NCBI GenBank assembly: GCA_030753015.1
Contig: JASMDC010000022.1
Span: 1-62,794, forward strand
Source: Candidatus Undinarchaeales archaeon
GTDB taxonomy: Archaea; SpSt-1190; JASMDC01
Length of the DNA stretch: 62,794 nt
Direction of reading: 5' to 3'
The translations under genes and the position numbers were made by a program. The first letter of the stretch is position 1. Each line of letters starts with the position of its first letter. Shown here one piece after another: positions 41,149-50,216 of this stretch. Below the pieces are notes generated by a model, which made no database searches, was not told where the DNA came from, and was given only the letters and a program-made list of their open reading frames with translations.

Positions 41149-42834
41149 ATGGCACGCCCCATGTTCATGGAGGAGAAGCCTCTAGGCGATATTCACGCTT
41201 ACACCGGTACTGAGCTCCATTGCAGGACCTGGGACGCCGAGGCCGCTCTAAGGATGCTCATGAACAACCTGGATCCCCAGGTGGCGCTGGTCCCCGACCA
41301 GCTCATCGTGTACGGTGGCAGCGGTCGGGCCGCACGGAACTGGCGGGAGTTCAATCGCATCGTCCAGGCGCTCAAGGAGCTGGGGCCCGATGAGACCCTG
41401 TGCGTCCAGTCGGGCAAGCCCGTATACATCGCACCCAGCCATCCGGAGGCGCCCCGCGTCATCATCGCCAACTCTAATCTCGTGCCACGGTGGGCCACTC
41501 AGGAGTATTTCGATCGCATGGACCAGCTGGGGCTGACCATGTACGGCCAGATGACCGCCGGCTCCTGGATCTACATCGGCACCCAGGGCATTCTCCAGGG
41601 GACGTACGAGACGTTCGCTGCCATCGGTAAGAAGGACTTCAACAGCGACTCTCTGAAGGGGAAGTTCATCGTCACTGCGGGCATGGGGGCCATGAGCGGC
41701 GCACAACCCTTGGCCGGCACTATGAACGAGGCGGTCATCATTGACGTCGAGGTCCGACGTGAGCGCATCCAGCAGAAAGTGGACGAAGGCTACTGCGACC
41801 GAATCACTGACTCACTGGACGAGGCCCTGTCATGGGTGAACGAGGCCACCACCGCTGGCGAGCCCCTGTCCATCGGCCTTGTGGGGAACGCCGCCGAGGT
41901 ACTCCCCGAGCTCGTGCGCCGGGGCGTCACGCCCGACATCGTTACAGACCAGACGTCAGCGCACGACCTCCTCTCCTACGTTCCGCCCGGCCCCCTCGAC
42001 GAGGTCGACCGGCTGCAGGAGGAGGATCCCGTCGAGTACCGAAAGAGGTCGCTCGCGGCCATCTGTGCCCACACCGAGGCCATCATGGCCATGCAAGAGG
42101 CGGGTGCTGTGGCCGTGGACTATGGCAACAACCTTCGCGGCCAGGCCGAGCTCGGTGGTTCCAAGGTGCGCAAGGAGGACGGCTCTTTCGTGTACCCGGG
42201 ATTCGTGCCCGCCTACATCCGCCCGCTGTTCTGCGAAGGGAAGGGTCCCTTCCGGTGGGCAGCGCTCTCGGGCGATCCCGAGGACCTGGAGGTCATCGAC
42301 GACGCGCTGTTCAAGATGTTCCCAGACGACAAGCCGCTCCACCGCTGGATCACCATGGCACGCGAGCGTGTCCCCGTCCTTGGGCTGCCCACGCGCATCT
42401 GCTGGCTCGGTTACGGTGACCGTGCCCGGTTCGGGCTGGAGATCAACCGTCTGGTCGGTACCGGTGAGGTGAAGGCGCCCATCGTCATCGGGAGGGACCA
42501 CCTGGACTGCGGCTCGGTCGCTTCCCCTAACCGCGAGACTGAGGGGATGAAGGACGGCTCGGACGCCATCGGCGATTGGCCGCTGCTGAACTTCGCCCTC
42601 AACACCCTCAATGGTGCGTCATGGGTGTCGTTCCACCACGGGGGTGGTGTGGGCATCGGTAATTCCCTACATGCTGGCATGGTCATCGTGGCCGACGGGA
42701 CGCCTGAGCGCGCCAAGCGGCTCGAGCGTGTGCTCTCCGTTGATCCGGGGATCGGCGTCGCCCGACACGTGGACGCCGGGTACGACATCGCAATCACAAC
42801 AGCTCGGGAAAAGGGGATAAAGATCCCTAAGTAG
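41149..42834 (+). CDS. hutU: Urocanate hydratase
   Basis: Urocanase, 561 residues, the normal length. It hydrates urocanate to imidazolone propionate in histidine breakdown using tightly bound NAD. Typical sequence includes [12 protein letters not shown], a nucleotide-binding [26 protein letters not shown] and [18 protein letters not shown]. No hutH, hutI or formiminoglutamate hydrolase gene is in the window, so the rest of the pathway must lie elsewhere or the enzyme works alone on imported urocanate. Followed after 10 bases by an unknown gene. Confidence 0.95.
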   Translation: MARPMFMEEKPLGDIHAYTGTELHCRTWDAEAALRMLMNNLDPQVALVPDQLIVYGGSGRAARNWREFNRIVQALKELGPDETLCVQSGKPVYIAPSHPEAPRVIIANSNLVPRWATQEYFDRMDQLGLTMYGQMTAGSWIYIGTQGILQGTYETFAAIGKKDFNSDSLKGKFIVTAGMGAMSGAQPLAGTMNEAVIIDVEVRRERIQQKVDEGYCDRITDSLDEALSWVNEATTAGEPLSIGLVGNAAEVLPELVRRGVTPDIVTDQTSAHDLLSYVPPGPLDEVDRLQEEDPVEYRKRSLAAICAHTEAIMAMQEAGAVAVDYGNNLRGQAELGGSKVRKEDGSFVYPGFVPAYIRPLFCEGKGPFRWAALSGDPEDLEVIDDALFKMFPDDKPLHRWITMARERVPVLGLPTRICWLGYGDRARFGLEINRLVGTGEVKAPIVIGRDHLDCGSVASPNRETEGMKDGSDAIGDWPLLNFALNTLNGASWVSFHHGGGVGIGNSLHAGMVIVADGTPERAKRLERVLSVDPGIGVARHVDAGYDIAITTAREKGIKIPK

Positions 42835-42844
42835 AGTGTGCATC

Positions 42845-43471
42845 ATGGCCGGTCGAGGGAAGATCGAACAGCTCATCTCAGTAGCTCTGGCCCTCGACGG
42901 CGCCGTGACCGTGGAGGCGTTGGCCCGGGTCCTCGAAGAGGAGCGGGCGGTCCCCCCAGGCTTGGGGACCGAGCGGGCCCGGGAGGGTCTCCGCCGGTAC
43001 GCCAGCCGCCACGGTTTGAGACATGTGAAGCTGGGAGCGGAGCGTATCTACGCCCGCCGCGATGCTGACGATGATGACCTCAGGGCAGCCTTCCAGGCCT
43101 CGCTCCTCCGTCGAGTGCGCTCTGATCCCGGGGGGCTCGGGTTGGCGATGAAGGCCTGCGCCTGCGTGCTCCCGCATCTCGTCCAGCGCACATTCTCCTA
43201 CGAGGATGGCTATCTCTTCCGACGGACCCGTCCCGAGCGAGCTGCCCTCGGCGTGGAGACACGCAGGGTGTTCTCCCAGGGACTGGAGATGCTCGAGGCC
43301 CTGGGATACCTACGCCTGTTCGAGGTGGGTGGGCAGCGGTTTGCTGCATCCCCTAACCTCGACAAGGGTTCCGTTGTGGAGCGTCACCTCATGGGTGTCG
43401 CTCTGGACGCTGCACGGGAACGCCTGGAGCATGAGATGGACCGGCTGGGGCTCATCGAGCCCCTTGAGTAG
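42845..43471 (+). CDS. Unknown protein downstream of urocanase
   Basis: Unrecognised soluble protein of 208 residues, mostly helical, Arg/Leu/Ala-rich. The first 75 residues could be a winged-helix-like unit (KIEQLISVALALDGAVTVEA, then RRYASRHGLRHVKLG), and the middle contains FSYEDGYLFRRTRPE. No signal, membrane segment or enzyme motif. It starts 10 bases after the urocanase stop codon, so cotranscription is likely and a regulatory or accessory role in histidine use is possible. ATG 42845 is used; GTG 42836 is upstream in frame. Confidence 0.55.
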   Translation: MAGRGKIEQLISVALALDGAVTVEALARVLEEERAVPPGLGTERAREGLRRYASRHGLRHVKLGAERIYARRDADDDDLRAAFQASLLRRVRSDPGGLGLAMKACACVLPHLVQRTFSYEDGYLFRRTRPERAALGVETRRVFSQGLEMLEALGYLRLFEVGGQRFAASPNLDKGSVVERHLMGVALDAARERLEHEMDRLGLIEPLE

Positions 43472-43572
43472 GCTGGTTCGGCCTCTGCTCCGGGCGCCCC
43501 GCTACGGGTGTCCTTAGGTATGGAGCGGTCTTATGGTCAAGCTACCACCTCCGTTCGGGATCCACACTCGTT

Positions 43573-43848
43573 TCAGGTGTTTGGCATGCGCCTGAGGCGC
43601 CCCGAGGCGGTCTTTACCCACCGGCTCGCGAGTCGGCGCTCAATCTCGTACAATACGACGGACTCGTCGGTCCCCACCACGTCCTTGATTAGGGTGAGGG
43701 CCGCGTAGAGGCCCGTTACCGGGACGGCGTCAGCCCCTTGGACAGCCGCGGTCACGGAATACGGCACCACTGTGAATCCGCACGCATCGACGCAGTCGAC
43801 GTCCACCACACCGGGCGGCAGGAGCGGTTTCAACAGTCTTATTGCCAT
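43573..43848 (-). CDS. Small hypothetical protein
   Basis: Protein of 91 residues, mildly hydrophobic, with VVDVDCVDACGF (two cysteines) near the N-terminus and an amphipathic C-terminal helix. The ATG at 43848 lies 9 bases after GGAG; ATG 43857 abuts it. TATA-like ATATATGATT on the minus strand lies near 43903-43912. I do not recognise it. It sits alone between the urocanase operon and the ABC transporter. Confidence 0.45.
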   Translation of the reverse strand: MAIRLLKPLLPPGVVDVDCVDACGFTVVPYSVTAAVQGADAVPVTGLYAALTLIKDVVGTDESVVLYEIERRLASRWVKTASGRLRRMPNT

Positions 43849-43960
43849 TTTTTTCATCTCCTTTGCTTTTCTTATGCTTTTTCTGGTCGAACTTTAATCA
43901 TATATAAATGTTGTGTTTTACACACATTAACTCCTCGCAAGACGTCATAACGATGATATG

Positions 43961-43975
43961 TCCCTTATTAAGGGA
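43961..43975. repeat. Perfect inverted repeat TCCCTTA/TAAGGGA
   Basis: Seven-base arms with a single-base centre, in the gap 43858-44023. It lies 50 bases beyond the end of the minus-strand ABC permease gene and near TATA-like sequence for the small gene at 43573, so it may be an operator or terminator element. A nearby TGTGTTTTACACA-like partial palindrome (about 43911-43925) adds to the impression of a regulatory patch. Confidence 0.3.
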
Positions 43976-44023
43976 TATTCCATGTGCGCCAAACGATGTA
44001 AATGGGCCCGAGTGCCCTCTTTC

Positions 44024-45670
44024 TCACGCCCCGACTACGTCCTTTCCCTCAAGGAGCCCCGCAGACAGTCGCAAGCACAATATCGCGGCGGCCATGAACG
44101 TCACGAGCGAGATCCAGAGCAGGAGCGGTATGTCGTCGATGAACAGTCCTGCCACACGTGAGAATGCCAGGAGGGTGATAAGGTACTGGGCGATATACAG
44201 CACGGTCGCCAGGGGATTGGCAAGGAACCGTGAGACATAGGCGGGGGATATCAGGTTCACCAGGATGGCCATCGCTGCTGAGTAGGCGATGTTTGCTACT
44301 CCTACGGCCAGCGCCAGCAGGACATATGCTGGATTGACCGTCCCCAGCACGGTGAGCACTGTGGCCAATGACAGGAGGAAGGCTAGCGAGCCATTGTATG
44401 CAAGGAGCGCCAGGAAACGAGCGTGGACCACGTCGGAGCGACGTATGGGGAGCATGCGTATCAGCCATTCCTGGCGCGCCTCCACGGCGAAGCAGAACTC
44501 GGCGGCCGGCACGAAGATGAACCAGATCGCCAGGAACTGGATGTAGGTCGCGATGAAGAGCGTCACCTCTGGCTCAGAGAACCGGGCGAATAGATGCAAG
44601 TAGAGGGTGTTTACAGCCATGATGCCAGTGAACACCACGAATGGGACGACCAACTGTAGCTGGTACGCATGTGTGCGGGAGAGCACAAGGAGGTCCTTGT
44701 GCACGAGCTCGGCGAAGGGAGTAGTGCGCCAGCTGCGGGGGAGGGCGAGTTCGCCCCACCGGGACGACCTGAGCGCCCTGATCATGTACTGGGTGCGGAG
44801 GTGTACGAACTCGTAGTCGAACATCTTACCTGATAGGACCGCGGCGGCCACAAGGAAGAGCGTGCCCTCCACGACCAAGAGCGCGAAGTAGGAAGTGAAT
44901 CCCATCCACTGTCCTGCGAACAATGCGAGCGTGGCCTCGGCAGCGGCCGTGGACGGCAGGAGCCACACGTCGTTGAGAAGACCCACCAAGTACCCCACTG
45001 CAGGGACCACCAGCATACCCCGGGCCCTGAGTACCACCGGGAGGAAGAGGGATACTACCGCCAGGACGAGGACCAAGCGGCGGATCCCCGTCAAGTGCCG
45101 TCGCCGGGAGGTAAGCAGGCGGTCCATGAGGAGGTCAACGAGGTATCGTACTGCCTCCGCGGTGAAGTAGAACGCCCAGAAGAGGAGCAGGAACGGTAGC
45201 GCGATGTCCAGCCTTCCCGGTGCTGCTGCAAGGGCGAATACAAGCGCGACCGGTGCGAACGTCACCGCTTCCACTCCTACTTCAACCGCGAACCGTGAGA
45301 GGAACCTGTCGCGGTTCGTCAGGGGAAGAGCGTGGAGGATGTCCATATCGGAGCGTACGAAGAGCCGCATACTACCCAGCAATCCCTCCAGCACGCTCAT
45401 GGCCAGTACGAGGTGATAGACTATCCCGGCGACCGTTAACGGGGCCACGCGTCCGGCGAGGCCCTCGGCCAAGTGCTCGAAGGTACCCCGTACCATCCCG
45501 TAGAACATGAGAAGAAACACCATGTACGGGATGATTAGCATCGAACGCCTGCGGGCCTGGTGGGCCAAGTTCCGAAGGTCGGTGACTGTCAGGAGGGTCA
45601 CCGCGTCCCAACCCGGCGACACCCGCTTCGGATCGCCGTCCCGGTCCCCGGTGGAGCGGGAGTCGTTCAT
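44024..45670 (-). CDS. ABC exporter membrane subunit
   Basis: Polytopic protein of 548 residues with about twelve hydrophobic helices, in the general style of ABC-2-type permeases. It begins with a soluble N-terminal 40 residues containing LTVTDLRNLAHQARRR, a coupling-helix-like segment, and ends with a cytoplasmic tail. The start overlaps the end of the ATPase gene by four bases (ATGA), so the two form a transporter. The substrate is unknown; no substrate-binding protein is adjacent, which suits export. Confidence 0.78.
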   Translation of the reverse strand: MNDSRSTGDRDGDPKRVSPGWDAVTLLTVTDLRNLAHQARRRSMLIIPYMVFLLMFYGMVRGTFEHLAEGLAGRVAPLTVAGIVYHLVLAMSVLEGLLGSMRLFVRSDMDILHALPLTNRDRFLSRFAVEVGVEAVTFAPVALVFALAAAPGRLDIALPFLLLFWAFYFTAEAVRYLVDLLMDRLLTSRRRHLTGIRRLVLVLAVVSLFLPVVLRARGMLVVPAVGYLVGLLNDVWLLPSTAAAEATLALFAGQWMGFTSYFALLVVEGTLFLVAAAVLSGKMFDYEFVHLRTQYMIRALRSSRWGELALPRSWRTTPFAELVHKDLLVLSRTHAYQLQLVVPFVVFTGIMAVNTLYLHLFARFSEPEVTLFIATYIQFLAIWFIFVPAAEFCFAVEARQEWLIRMLPIRRSDVVHARFLALLAYNGSLAFLLSLATVLTVLGTVNPAYVLLALAVGVANIAYSAAMAILVNLISPAYVSRFLANPLATVLYIAQYLITLLAFSRVAGLFIDDIPLLLWISLVTFMAAAILCLRLSAGLLEGKDVVGA

Positions 45671-46416
45671 GCAGGCGTCTCCTCCTTCACGAGCTCTACG
45701 AACGCTCGTTCCAGATCGCCTCCGAAGCGCTTGGCTAGGGGGGCGGGCTGGTCCCGGGCTATCACTTTTCCCTTATTGAGCACGATCACATGATCGCACA
45801 CCTCCTCGGCCACGGAGGCGAGGTGAGTGGCGAGAAGCACGGCACGCTCATCGCGGCCGTCCATCAGCAGGTCCTTGACCATACGGGAAGTGGCCGGATC
45901 TAGGTTGATGAATGGCTCGTCCAGGATGAGCACCTCGGGATCGTGGATGAACACCGAGGCCAGGGCGACCCGCTGGCGGAACCCTTTGGACTGGTCGCCG
46001 ATGAGCTCGTCGGCCAGGTCCTCCAGTCCGAAGATCGCCATCCATCGCTCAAGGGCTTCATCGGTGATCCCGTCGTCCATACCGTACGCCCGACAGATGA
46101 AGCGAAGGAACTCCTCGGTGGTGAGGTTGTCGTAGAGGTCGAGCGACTCAGGAAGATAGCCGAGGGCGGCCTTGGCCTTGAGCGGTTCGCGCCATATGTC
46201 ATAGCTGATGATGAGCGTCTCTCCACGTGTGGGGCGCAGGATACCGGCCATCATTCGCATGGCAGTCGTCTTCCCCGCACCATTGGGACCGAGCAGGCCT
46301 GTTACAGAGCCGCGGGGGACTACGATAGCAATTTCGTCCACAACGGTCTTGTCTCCGAACCTCCGGGTGAGGCCTTGTGCATACAAAGAGGGATCGGAGT
46401 CGGCATCCTCGGCCAT
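45667..46416 (-). CDS. ABC transporter ATP-binding subunit
   Basis: ABC ATPase of 249 residues. Walker A is GPNGAGKTT (about 43-51), the Q-loop region is LGYLPES, the signature is QSKGFRQRVALA (a variant of LSGGQ), Walker B is VLILDEP and the H-loop His is in ATHLAS. It powers the adjacent membrane subunit. A minus-strand CTTAAAGC box about 24 nt upstream suggests a leaderless start at 46416. Confidence 0.93.
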   Translation of the reverse strand: MAEDADSDPSLYAQGLTRRFGDKTVVDEIAIVVPRGSVTGLLGPNGAGKTTAMRMMAGILRPTRGETLIISYDIWREPLKAKAALGYLPESLDLYDNLTTEEFLRFICRAYGMDDGITDEALERWMAIFGLEDLADELIGDQSKGFRQRVALASVFIHDPEVLILDEPFINLDPATSRMVKDLLMDGRDERAVLLATHLASVAEEVCDHVIVLNKGKVIARDQPAPLAKRFGGDLERAFVELVKEETPA

Positions 46417-46514
46417 GGGCCCGGGTAGACACGCTTGCTTTAAGAAAGAGGCGGGTCTTGTCGGCCGCCCGGGGGGTTAGGGTAAAAAAGATTGCCCCAC
46501 TCACATCCCATCCC

Positions 46515-47720
46515 ATGCTCCACACCATGCCCGGAGCCGAGGCTGCGGCTGTCCTTTTCGCCTGGGCCTTGGCCATGGTGCTGGCCGTGGGAGGCAGGCA
46601 TGCGTTCTACCGGGCCCTTCGGGAGGTCCCACGATCCACTTGGACGGTACTTGCGTTCCTCACGGCCCTGGCGCTCGTAGTGAGGCTCGGGGCTCCTGAT
46701 GTCTATTCGCTCATGGAGCGGGACCACCTCGGGATGCTCCAGGGACGGACCGTCCTCCTCCGCCACACGAACGCGTACTGCGACTACGACAAGAGCGGTC
46801 AGGAGATCTTCGCCCAATTCCTTCCTTCCTCCAGTGTCGATTGTCCGACCCTACGCACGGACGGGAGAACTGCCGGGTACCCGAGCACCCTGGCCCTGGT
46901 GTTCGCCCTGACAGGCACTTCAGTCACCACGGCACGCGCCGTATCCCTTATTGCGTCATTGCTGACGGTCCCCGGAGCGTTCGTGCTAACTTTCCTGATA
47001 CTCGGTAACCAAGGTGCGGCATTGCTCGCAAGCGCATCCCTGGTCCTTATGCCCCTCCATGTTGCTGTTGCCACGGCCGCAGCCGACCCCTCGCTCTCCC
47101 TGTTCCTCCAGGTCCTCACGCTCGTCTCTCTATCGGCATCGCTGCGCACGTCCTCGCGTATGCTGGCGGGCCTGTCCGTGGCGTCCCTGGCGCTTGCGGC
47201 CAATCTTACAAGTGAGAACCTCCTCCTCATCGTCCCTGTAATCGCCCTGATCGCTAGCAAAGAAGAGAAGAGCAGATCAATCACACCAATATCGCTCGCC
47301 GCATTCCTCCTCGCCCTCACGCTCCCATTGCTAGTCCATATCGCCATCGACAGTACGCGGGAAGGCCCACAATCGTCCGGCGACCTTCAGATGCGGACCG
47401 ACGAGCTGGCGCGACTGATGGGCTCATCAGAGGACAGGTGGGCGTCGGAGGACCGCTACCTCCTCCGCAACATCCATGCCCCGATGACCGCAGTGACCGC
47501 GCTCGTGGGGCTTGCGGTGATTGGTTGGCATGCCTTGGCCCCGGTCCTCCTCTGGTGGGCGCCCTTGGCCGCATATTCGGTGTATTCACTGTATAGTCCT
47601 GAGACGTTCCTCGGTATGTACGCGCCCTTGGTACCCGTATCGGGAGTAGGGCTCGCCTCGATATGCTCGATGCTGTTCCCTGAGTACTTCGGGAGCGAGG
47701 GAGGCGGTGATGGGCTATGA
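46515..47720 (+). CDS. GT-C/GT39-like membrane glycosyltransferase candidate
   Basis: Integral membrane protein of 401 residues with about ten helices and a large first extracytoplasmic loop (about 70-125) containing an acidic ERDH motif, the arrangement of GT-C glycosyltransferases that use lipid-linked sugars. The family match is by topology, not by a clear signature. ATG 46515 is 28 nt after a GGTAAAAAAG box (46482-46491), excluding the in-frame extension to 46377. It overlaps the following radical SAM gene by four bases, so the two are coupled. Confidence 0.6.
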   Translation: MLHTMPGAEAAAVLFAWALAMVLAVGGRHAFYRALREVPRSTWTVLAFLTALALVVRLGAPDVYSLMERDHLGMLQGRTVLLRHTNAYCDYDKSGQEIFAQFLPSSSVDCPTLRTDGRTAGYPSTLALVFALTGTSVTTARAVSLIASLLTVPGAFVLTFLILGNQGAALLASASLVLMPLHVAVATAAADPSLSLFLQVLTLVSLSASLRTSSRMLAGLSVASLALAANLTSENLLLIVPVIALIASKEEKSRSITPISLAAFLLALTLPLLVHIAIDSTREGPQSSGDLQMRTDELARLMGSSEDRWASEDRYLLRNIHAPMTAVTALVGLAVIGWHALAPVLLWWAPLAAYSVYSLYSPETFLGMYAPLVPVSGVGLASICSMLFPEYFGSEGGGDGL

Positions 47721-49111
47721 GCGCGCGTCGCGCACTCCTCATAAACCCTCCCGTTCCTTCCCGCAGATTTGCAGGTAGGGAGGGACGTTGTACCGGGGAA
47801 GGGCAGGTGGAGCTGCTGACCTTGGTCCCCCTGAGCCTTATCTATCCTGCGGCCGTGCTCGAACGACGAGGTTGGATTGCGGAGGTGCGTGACGGTGTCG
47901 CCAACCCGCTCGGTGAGCTGAACGCAGCTGACCTCGTGCTCATCAACGTATCCCCGACCACCTATGAGGACGACATGGCGCTGGTCAGGAGCATGAAGGA
48001 CGAAGCCCCGGACGCCCATGTAACAGTGACGGGCACACTACCGACAGCGCACCCTGCACGGCTCCTGGCGGACGGTGCCGACTCTGTCCTCCTTGGTGAG
48101 ATCGAGGGCACTGTGGACGAGCTGGCCGCTCGATTGGAGGGCGGGCGTTCCCCCGCTGGCATCCCCGGACTCGTGGTGGGAGGGTCCGATGGGAAGATCA
48201 TTAACGGCCCCAGGCGGTCTTTCCTTGAGCTGGATGCTCTCCCATATCCCGCGCGTCACCTCATCGACCTCGATAAATACCGGTTCGTGTTCACCGGTGA
48301 ACGTTACACCACGGTTCTGGCCGGGCGGGGATGCCCCCACCAGTGCTCGTTCTGCACAGCGCCCCTGCTCTACGGGAGACGCGCCCGGTACCGCGATCCG
48401 GCAGCGATCGTCGAGGAGGTGGCCCACGTTGTCCGCGAGCTGGACATCCCCACCGTTGCATTCTACGCCGACACCTTCACCCAGGACCGGCGGTTCGTGC
48501 TCGACCTGTGCCAACGCCTTGTGGCCGAGGACCTCGACGTCGGCTGGACCTGCAACGCACGGGTCGACACCGTGGACGCCGAGATGCTTACGGCCATGAA
48601 ACGGGCCGGGTGCAGATACATCTTCTACGGTCTGGAGTCAGGCTCACCCGAGGTGCTCAGTGCCTGCAGCAAGGGCATCACACCCGACCAGGTCCGAGAG
48701 GCGGCCAAGCTCACCCGTGAGGCGGGGCTGGAGGTCGTGTTCTCGGCCATGGTGGGGCTGCCTGGGGAGACCCGGGAGACGGTACGCCAGACCCTGGACC
48801 TCATCATCGAGGTGGACGCGGACTACTGCTCCTTCTTCGTTGCCTCACCCTATGAGGGCACCACCTTTCACGAGGACGTGACGCAGAGCGGTAATCTGGC
48901 AGGCGATACCATGGACGAACGCCATGCTGCAGTGCGCACAGATGCCCTCACGCCCGAGGATATCGAGGAACTGGCGGACGAGGCGTTCCGCACGTTCATC
49001 CTCAGACCCAGGGTGTTCGCCCGAGAAGCCATGAAGGTAGTGCGAGAGCGCCGCTTGGACGAGGTCCGTGTGGGACTGGGGATGCTCCGGGATATGGTCC
49101 TGGGACGGTAG
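47717..49111 (+). CDS. Radical SAM protein with N-terminal B12-binding-like domain
   Basis: Protein of 464 residues. Residues 1-150 resemble the Rossmann-like cobalamin-binding domain of class B radical SAM enzymes (LLINPPVPSRR, then LVLINVSPTTYED, and a GEIEGT helix), though no DxHxxG is seen. The radical SAM cluster motif CPHQCSFC has C206, C210 and C213. The core continues to about 400. Relatives act in lipid, cofactor and natural-product methylation or cyclisation, including archaeal tetraether ring formation. Coupling to a GT-C-like protein points to lipid or glycolipid chemistry (inference). Confidence 0.8.
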   Translation: MSARRALLINPPVPSRRFAGREGRCTGEGQVELLTLVPLSLIYPAAVLERRGWIAEVRDGVANPLGELNAADLVLINVSPTTYEDDMALVRSMKDEAPDAHVTVTGTLPTAHPARLLADGADSVLLGEIEGTVDELAARLEGGRSPAGIPGLVVGGSDGKIINGPRRSFLELDALPYPARHLIDLDKYRFVFTGERYTTVLAGRGCPHQCSFCTAPLLYGRRARYRDPAAIVEEVAHVVRELDIPTVAFYADTFTQDRRFVLDLCQRLVAEDLDVGWTCNARVDTVDAEMLTAMKRAGCRYIFYGLESGSPEVLSACSKGITPDQVREAAKLTREAGLEVVFSAMVGLPGETRETVRQTLDLIIEVDADYCSFFVASPYEGTTFHEDVTQSGNLAGDTMDERHAAVRTDALTPEDIEELADEAFRTFILRPRVFAREAMKVVRERRLDEVRVGLGMLRDMVLGR

Positions 49112-49114
49112 GGA

Positions 49115-50113
49115 TCAGGCGGTCGTCTCGTTATTCTCCACACCAAGTGCCATGAGCGTTTCCCCTTCATCGATCTCATGGTCCCATGGAGGATTGGCAT
49201 TGATGGCGTCCTTGGCCTTGATCCCGACGATGATTATATTGCGCTCCTTCTTCAGTTCGGTCAGGAGCTCGCCGAATGTACCCGCATGGGGCGACGGGAA
49301 CTCGAACACGTCGTTACCGAAGGAAGAGGTGGACAGCTCCTCGAAGAGCCGGGTCACACCGTCCTCGAACACGAAGCTCGCCAGGAGGCGGCCGCCGAAG
49401 GATGAGGAATTGACGACCAGGGCTCCGGCCTGCTTCATGAGCTCGCCGTTACCCTCGTCAAGTGCCTCGGCAACTATCTGGATATCCTTGTTGATGCGGC
49501 GCAATAGAAGGATGGTAATGATGGTCCGTGAGTCGTCACCGGTGGACACGAGCCCGAAGTCGGCTTTGGCGCCAGCGGCCTTGCGTAGCACGTTCTCCTT
49601 CCAGTAATCACCCTTGACGTGTAGCACCTCGTCGGAAGTGTCCTCAACTGAACCGGGATCGACGATCACAACCGGCCGCGGATCGTTGGCCCGCAACTCC
49701 CTGAGGGTTGACTTGGCTGTCTCGTTCCATCCACAGATGACTATATGGTTCTCCCAGTCGCATCGCTCCATTCCTAAAAGCCTCCTTACGTTACGTGTGA
49801 CAATGAACTCGAACAGGGCGCTCGCGGCCACTGCAAAGGCCGATATACCAAGGATGGCGAATACCACCGTGATCATACGCCCCTCGGATGTCACGGGGTA
49901 GATGTCGCCGTACCCGATTGTCGACATGGTGATGACCCCCCAGTAAAGGGCGTCCTCCCGGCTCTTGATCATGTCGTTTTCCCCATGCTCGAAGTAGTAG
50001 ATGCCCACCACACCTAACATGTAGATGAGGACCACTGCGAGCACGAGCCATATGGCGCGGTTGCCACCCTCGAGAAGGCTCTTGTACAAGTGCCTGAACA
50101 TCCTCACGAGCAT
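49115..50113 (-). CDS. MthK-like potassium channel with TrkA/RCK domain
   Basis: Two-helix ion channel of 332 residues. The first helix is about 19-40, the selectivity filter is TIGYGD (65-70) and the second helix is about 77-100. A TrkA-N/RCK domain follows (VICGWNETAKSTL dinucleotide-binding loop near 120), then a TrkA-C-like end. It would gate K+ in response to Ca2+ or nucleotides. ATG 50113 is chosen because a minus-strand ACTTTAAG-like box is about 30 nt upstream; 50140 would overlap it. It stands alone between two GT-C-like genes. Confidence 0.88.
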   Translation of the reverse strand: MLVRMFRHLYKSLLEGGNRAIWLVLAVVLIYMLGVVGIYYFEHGENDMIKSREDALYWGVITMSTIGYGDIYPVTSEGRMITVVFAILGISAFAVAASALFEFIVTRNVRRLLGMERCDWENHIVICGWNETAKSTLRELRANDPRPVVIVDPGSVEDTSDEVLHVKGDYWKENVLRKAAGAKADFGLVSTGDDSRTIITILLLRRINKDIQIVAEALDEGNGELMKQAGALVVNSSSFGGRLLASFVFEDGVTRLFEELSTSSFGNDVFEFPSPHAGTFGELLTELKKERNIIIVGIKAKDAINANPPWDHEIDEGETLMALGVENNETTA

Positions 50114-50216
50114 GCTGCCTCCCCTTCCAGGGGAACGCACTTAAAGATTCCTTCGCGGCCTGGGCGCGGGCGCCATCCGTAGCCAATATAAAGATGGTGC
50201 GCTCCCAAGAAAGAAG

